From the NCBI RefSeq assembly GCF_900188145.1, contig NZ_FZOJ01000005.1:186001-250000 (forward strand): a DNA stretch of 64,000 nt, given 5' to 3'. Numbering within the stretch: the stretch's first letter is position 1; each line of letters starts with the position of its first letter. The DNA comes from Anaerovirgula multivorans (GTDB lineage: Bacteria; Bacillota; Clostridia; Peptostreptococcales; Natronincolaceae). The translations under genes and the position numbers were made by a program. Positions 61,983 through 64,000 of this stretch are shown piece by piece. The notes under the pieces were generated by a model, which ran no database searches, was not told the origin of the DNA, and saw only the letters and a program-made list of their open reading frames with translations.

Positions 61983-62753
61983 ATGAGCGGAATTCAATTA
62001 GTCTTGCTAATAATTGTTGCAGCAATATCTGGTATGGGAAGTGTTCTTGATGAAGGACAAACCCATAGACCTTTAGTAGCATGTACACTTGTAGGTATTG
62101 TATTGGGAGATGTTAAAACAGGAATCATACTTGGTGGTACTCTAGAAATGATGGCATTAGGATGGATGAATGTTGGAGCATCAATGGCGCCAGATGCAGC
62201 TTTAGCCAGTGTAATTTCAGCAATACTTGTAATAATAGGAAAACAGTCCATTGGAGCAGGTATAGCAATAGCTATTCCAATTGCAGCAGCAGGGCAGGTT
62301 TTAACTATATTTGTAAGAACAATAACTGTTTTCTTTCAACATTTATCTGATAAATATGCTAATGAAGGAAATACAAGAGGAATAGAAATGTGCCATTTCC
62401 TGGGATTATCCCTACAAGGTTTACGTGTAGCCATTCCAGCTGCATTAGTAGGAGTAGTGGCAGGAACAGACATGGTAACTTCCTTTCTTGCCTCTATTCC
62501 AGAAGTAATCACAAGAGGATTACAGGTTTCAGGTGGATTTATAGTTGTAGTTGGATATGCAATGGTAATTAATATGATGCAATCTAAGAATATAATGCCT
62601 TTCTTCTTCTTAGGATTTGTTTTTGCTGCATTTACCGGGGTCAACCTAATAGGTTTTGGTATAATCGGTGCTGTTTTAGCTATACTTTATATTCAATTGT
62701 CACCAAAGTATAATGCTGTAGCAGTTGCAGCTGATGATCTTGAATTAGAATAG
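61983..62753 (+). CDS. PTS mannose-family EIIC
   Basis: 256 residues, membrane protein (ISGMGSVLDEGQTHRPLV, LGGTLEMMALGWMNVGASM, PDAALASVISAILVI). With EIID it forms the sugar channel. The substrate could be mannose, fructose, sorbose or an amino sugar. Confidence 0.93.
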   Translation: MSGIQLVLLIIVAAISGMGSVLDEGQTHRPLVACTLVGIVLGDVKTGIILGGTLEMMALGWMNVGASMAPDAALASVISAILVIIGKQSIGAGIAIAIPIAAAGQVLTIFVRTITVFFQHLSDKYANEGNTRGIEMCHFLGLSLQGLRVAIPAALVGVVAGTDMVTSFLASIPEVITRGLQVSGGFIVVVGYAMVINMMQSKNIMPFFFLGFVFAAFTGVNLIGFGIIGAVLAILYIQLSPKYNAVAVAADDLELE

Positions 62754-62772
62754 TATATAAGGAGTGGTAAAA

Positions 62773-63642
62773 ATGAGTAAGAGTAAATTGAAAGAAAATG
62801 CAAATAGGCAAGTACATGTAACTTCAACTAAAACATTAGATAAAAGCGATATGAAAAAGATTTTTATAAGATCATGGTTTCTATTGGGATCCTTCAATTT
62901 TGAAAGAATGCAATCAGTAGGATTTTGTGTATCATTAATTCCAGCATTGAAAAAATTATATAAAGGCGATGAATTAAAAGCTGCATTAAAAAGACATTTA
63001 GAATTCTTCAATACACAGCCCTTTATAGCTTCACCAATTATGGGTATAACTGCAGCTATGGAAGAACAAAGAGCACAAGGAATGCCCATAGATGAAGCTT
63101 CAATCAGTGGCGTTAAAGTTGGACTTATGGGGCCTTTAGCCGGTGTAGGAGATCCTATATTTTGGGGAACTGCAAGACCAGTACTAGCAGCACTAGGAGC
63201 ATCTATAGCTTTAAGTGGAAGTATACTAGGACCATTGATATTCTTTATAGCATTTAATGCAATAAGATTAGCGACAAAATGGTATGGATTAAATTATGGT
63301 TACCAAAAAGGAACACAAATTGTTTCAGATATGAAAGGAAATAAACTTAAAAAGCTTACTGAAGGTGCTTCAATATTAGGACTTTTTGTTATGGGGGCTC
63401 TCGTTTCCAAATGGACAAGTGTAAATATTCCTTATGAGCTTTCACGTTATACTGGACCTGATGGTGCAGAAGTTATTACAACTGTACAAAGTATATTAGA
63501 TCAATTAGTTCCAGGATTGATTCCTCTTCTAATGACATTTACATGCATGACATTATTAAAGAAAAAGATAAATCCATTGATTATAATTTTCGGATTATTT
63601 GCAACAGGTATTTTAGGATATTGGGCAGGAATATTAAGCTAA
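62773..63642 (+). CDS. PTS mannose-family EIID
   Basis: 289 residues: FIRSWFLLGSFNFERMQSVG, EFFNTQPFIASPIMGITAAM, GLMGPLAGVGDPIFWGTARP and a closing membrane segment. Start at the ATG after AAGGAG; a GTG three codons earlier overlaps the site. Last gene of the operon in the window. Confidence 0.93.
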   Translation: MSKSKLKENANRQVHVTSTKTLDKSDMKKIFIRSWFLLGSFNFERMQSVGFCVSLIPALKKLYKGDELKAALKRHLEFFNTQPFIASPIMGITAAMEEQRAQGMPIDEASISGVKVGLMGPLAGVGDPIFWGTARPVLAALGASIALSGSILGPLIFFIAFNAIRLATKWYGLNYGYQKGTQIVSDMKGNKLKKLTEGASILGLFVMGALVSKWTSVNIPYELSRYTGPDGAEVITTVQSILDQLVPGLIPLLMTFTCMTLLKKKINPLIIIFGLFATGILGYWAGILS

Positions 63643-63816
63643 ATTTAGTGCATTGGCAGATAATCAGTTGCTACCAGAGGTGATTGGGAGGCCTTGGGCC
63701 AAAAAATTAGTTGTTGATGGCAAAATGAATGTTGGGAACTTAATTAGAGGATGTAATAGAATTGGGTTTATACAAGTCTATTATATCTTCTTTATTTTTA
63801 CTGTAGATTGTGTCAA
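63643..63816. other. Gap after the PTS operon
   Basis: An open frame from about 63653 reads LPEVIGRPWAKKLVVDGKMN and NVGNLIRGCNRIGF, then loses any pattern. It has no ribosome site and I do not recognise it; it may be a gene remnant. No terminator is clear. Confidence 0.35.
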
Positions 63817-63844
63817 AACAGACAAAGGGACAGGGACTTGTCTG
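63817..63844 (-). repeat. REP-like element, second copy
   Basis: AACAGACAAAGGGACAGGGA continuing CTTGTCTG, the reverse complement of the type at 56711-56738. It abuts the stop of the transposase remnant. Confidence 0.6.
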
Positions 63845-63985
63845 CTATACTTTTTCAACCATATACTTGCTTACCCCTGTTACTCTCGCAAGTTGTCTTA
63901 TTGTAATACCTCGTTTATTTCCTTTAGATTTTTCAGTATCATATCCTTTTCTTGTCTTCCCAATAAATGATACAAACCCTTTTTT
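63845..63985 (-). pseudogene. C-terminal part of a REP-associated transposase
   Basis: Minus strand: KGNKRGITIRQLARVTGVSK, then YMVEKV and a stop, the helix-turn-helix end of RAYT-type Y1 transposases. A stop near 63987 in the same frame suggests it is broken, but the gene may extend past the window. Confidence 0.6.
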
Positions 63986-64000
63986 ACTTCATATTCCTCT

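Noticed and set aside
63653..63970. 105-codon plus-strand frame after EIID
   Set aside because: No ribosome site; its second half is antisense to a transposase remnant and a REP-like element.

Overview
The window looks like a chromosome segment of a low-GC, motile, anaerobic Gram-positive bacterium of the class Clostridia. I base this on AT-rich codon use, strong GGAGG ribosome sites, flavodoxin, FliB-type flagellin methylase, a B12-dependent methionine-synthase activation-like protein and a LevR-type PTS regulator. An Alkaliphilus/Natronincola-like relative is my guess from gene content, not a search result. No rRNA, tRNA or CRISPR array was seen.

Layout. 0.2-6.2 kb: acetoin dehydrogenase operon acoA-acoB-acoX-acoC-acoL. 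6.3-9.3 kb: Nudix hydrolase, a PocR-PAS sensor that stops abruptly, and two decayed transposase fragments. 9.4-12.5 kb: a motility regulation block with two CsrA-like genes, three similar hairpin RNAs carrying an invariant GCAGGAAGC apex, and two near-identical flagellin genes whose leaders show a GGA hairpin. 12.7-19.3 kb: secreted VWA protein with eight IPT/TIG repeats, CheY-like receiver, HD-GYP protein, secreted glycosidase-like lipid/wall protein. 21-27.5 kb: heterodimeric ABC exporter and a two-component system. 28-34.8 kb: TRAP transporter (dctPQM), GntR regulator and two alcohol dehydrogenases, probably one catabolic island with cre-like sites. 36.1-41.9 kb: RND efflux pair with its TetR repressor and operator, then a ZIP metal transporter. 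42.6-46.4 kb: MetH-activation-like protein, a Fur-box promoter driving DUF2325, DUF3793 and flavodoxin, then flagellin lysine methylase on the other strand.

46.8-56.2 kb is the most unusual part. An ArsR repressor with a Cys-rich tail is followed by a metal-uptake-like locus: FecE-type ATPase, a substrate-binding-like protein without signal peptide, a SAM methyltransferase, a FecB-type lipoprotein, a FecCD permease, a HypB/UreG-like GTPase with added CxxC motifs, an ABC ATPase fused to a DUF1858-like N-terminus, a 44-residue Cys/His protein with a consensus promoter, and an ABC-2 exporter. Its base composition is visibly more GC-rich than its neighbours. Four GTTAG-N6-CTAAC inverted repeats, two Fur-like boxes, a partial tandem duplication and two truncated gene copies lie inside it, which suggests a transferred and repeatedly rearranged metal (iron, nickel or metalloid) handling system that I cannot match to a characterised one.

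57.2-63.6 kb: a LevR-type sigma-54 activator, a -24/-12 promoter and a mannose-family PTS operon with a HAD phosphatase. The window ends in a decayed REP-associated transposase. Dispersed between genes are three families of short hairpin repeats, two of which show compensatory base changes between copies.
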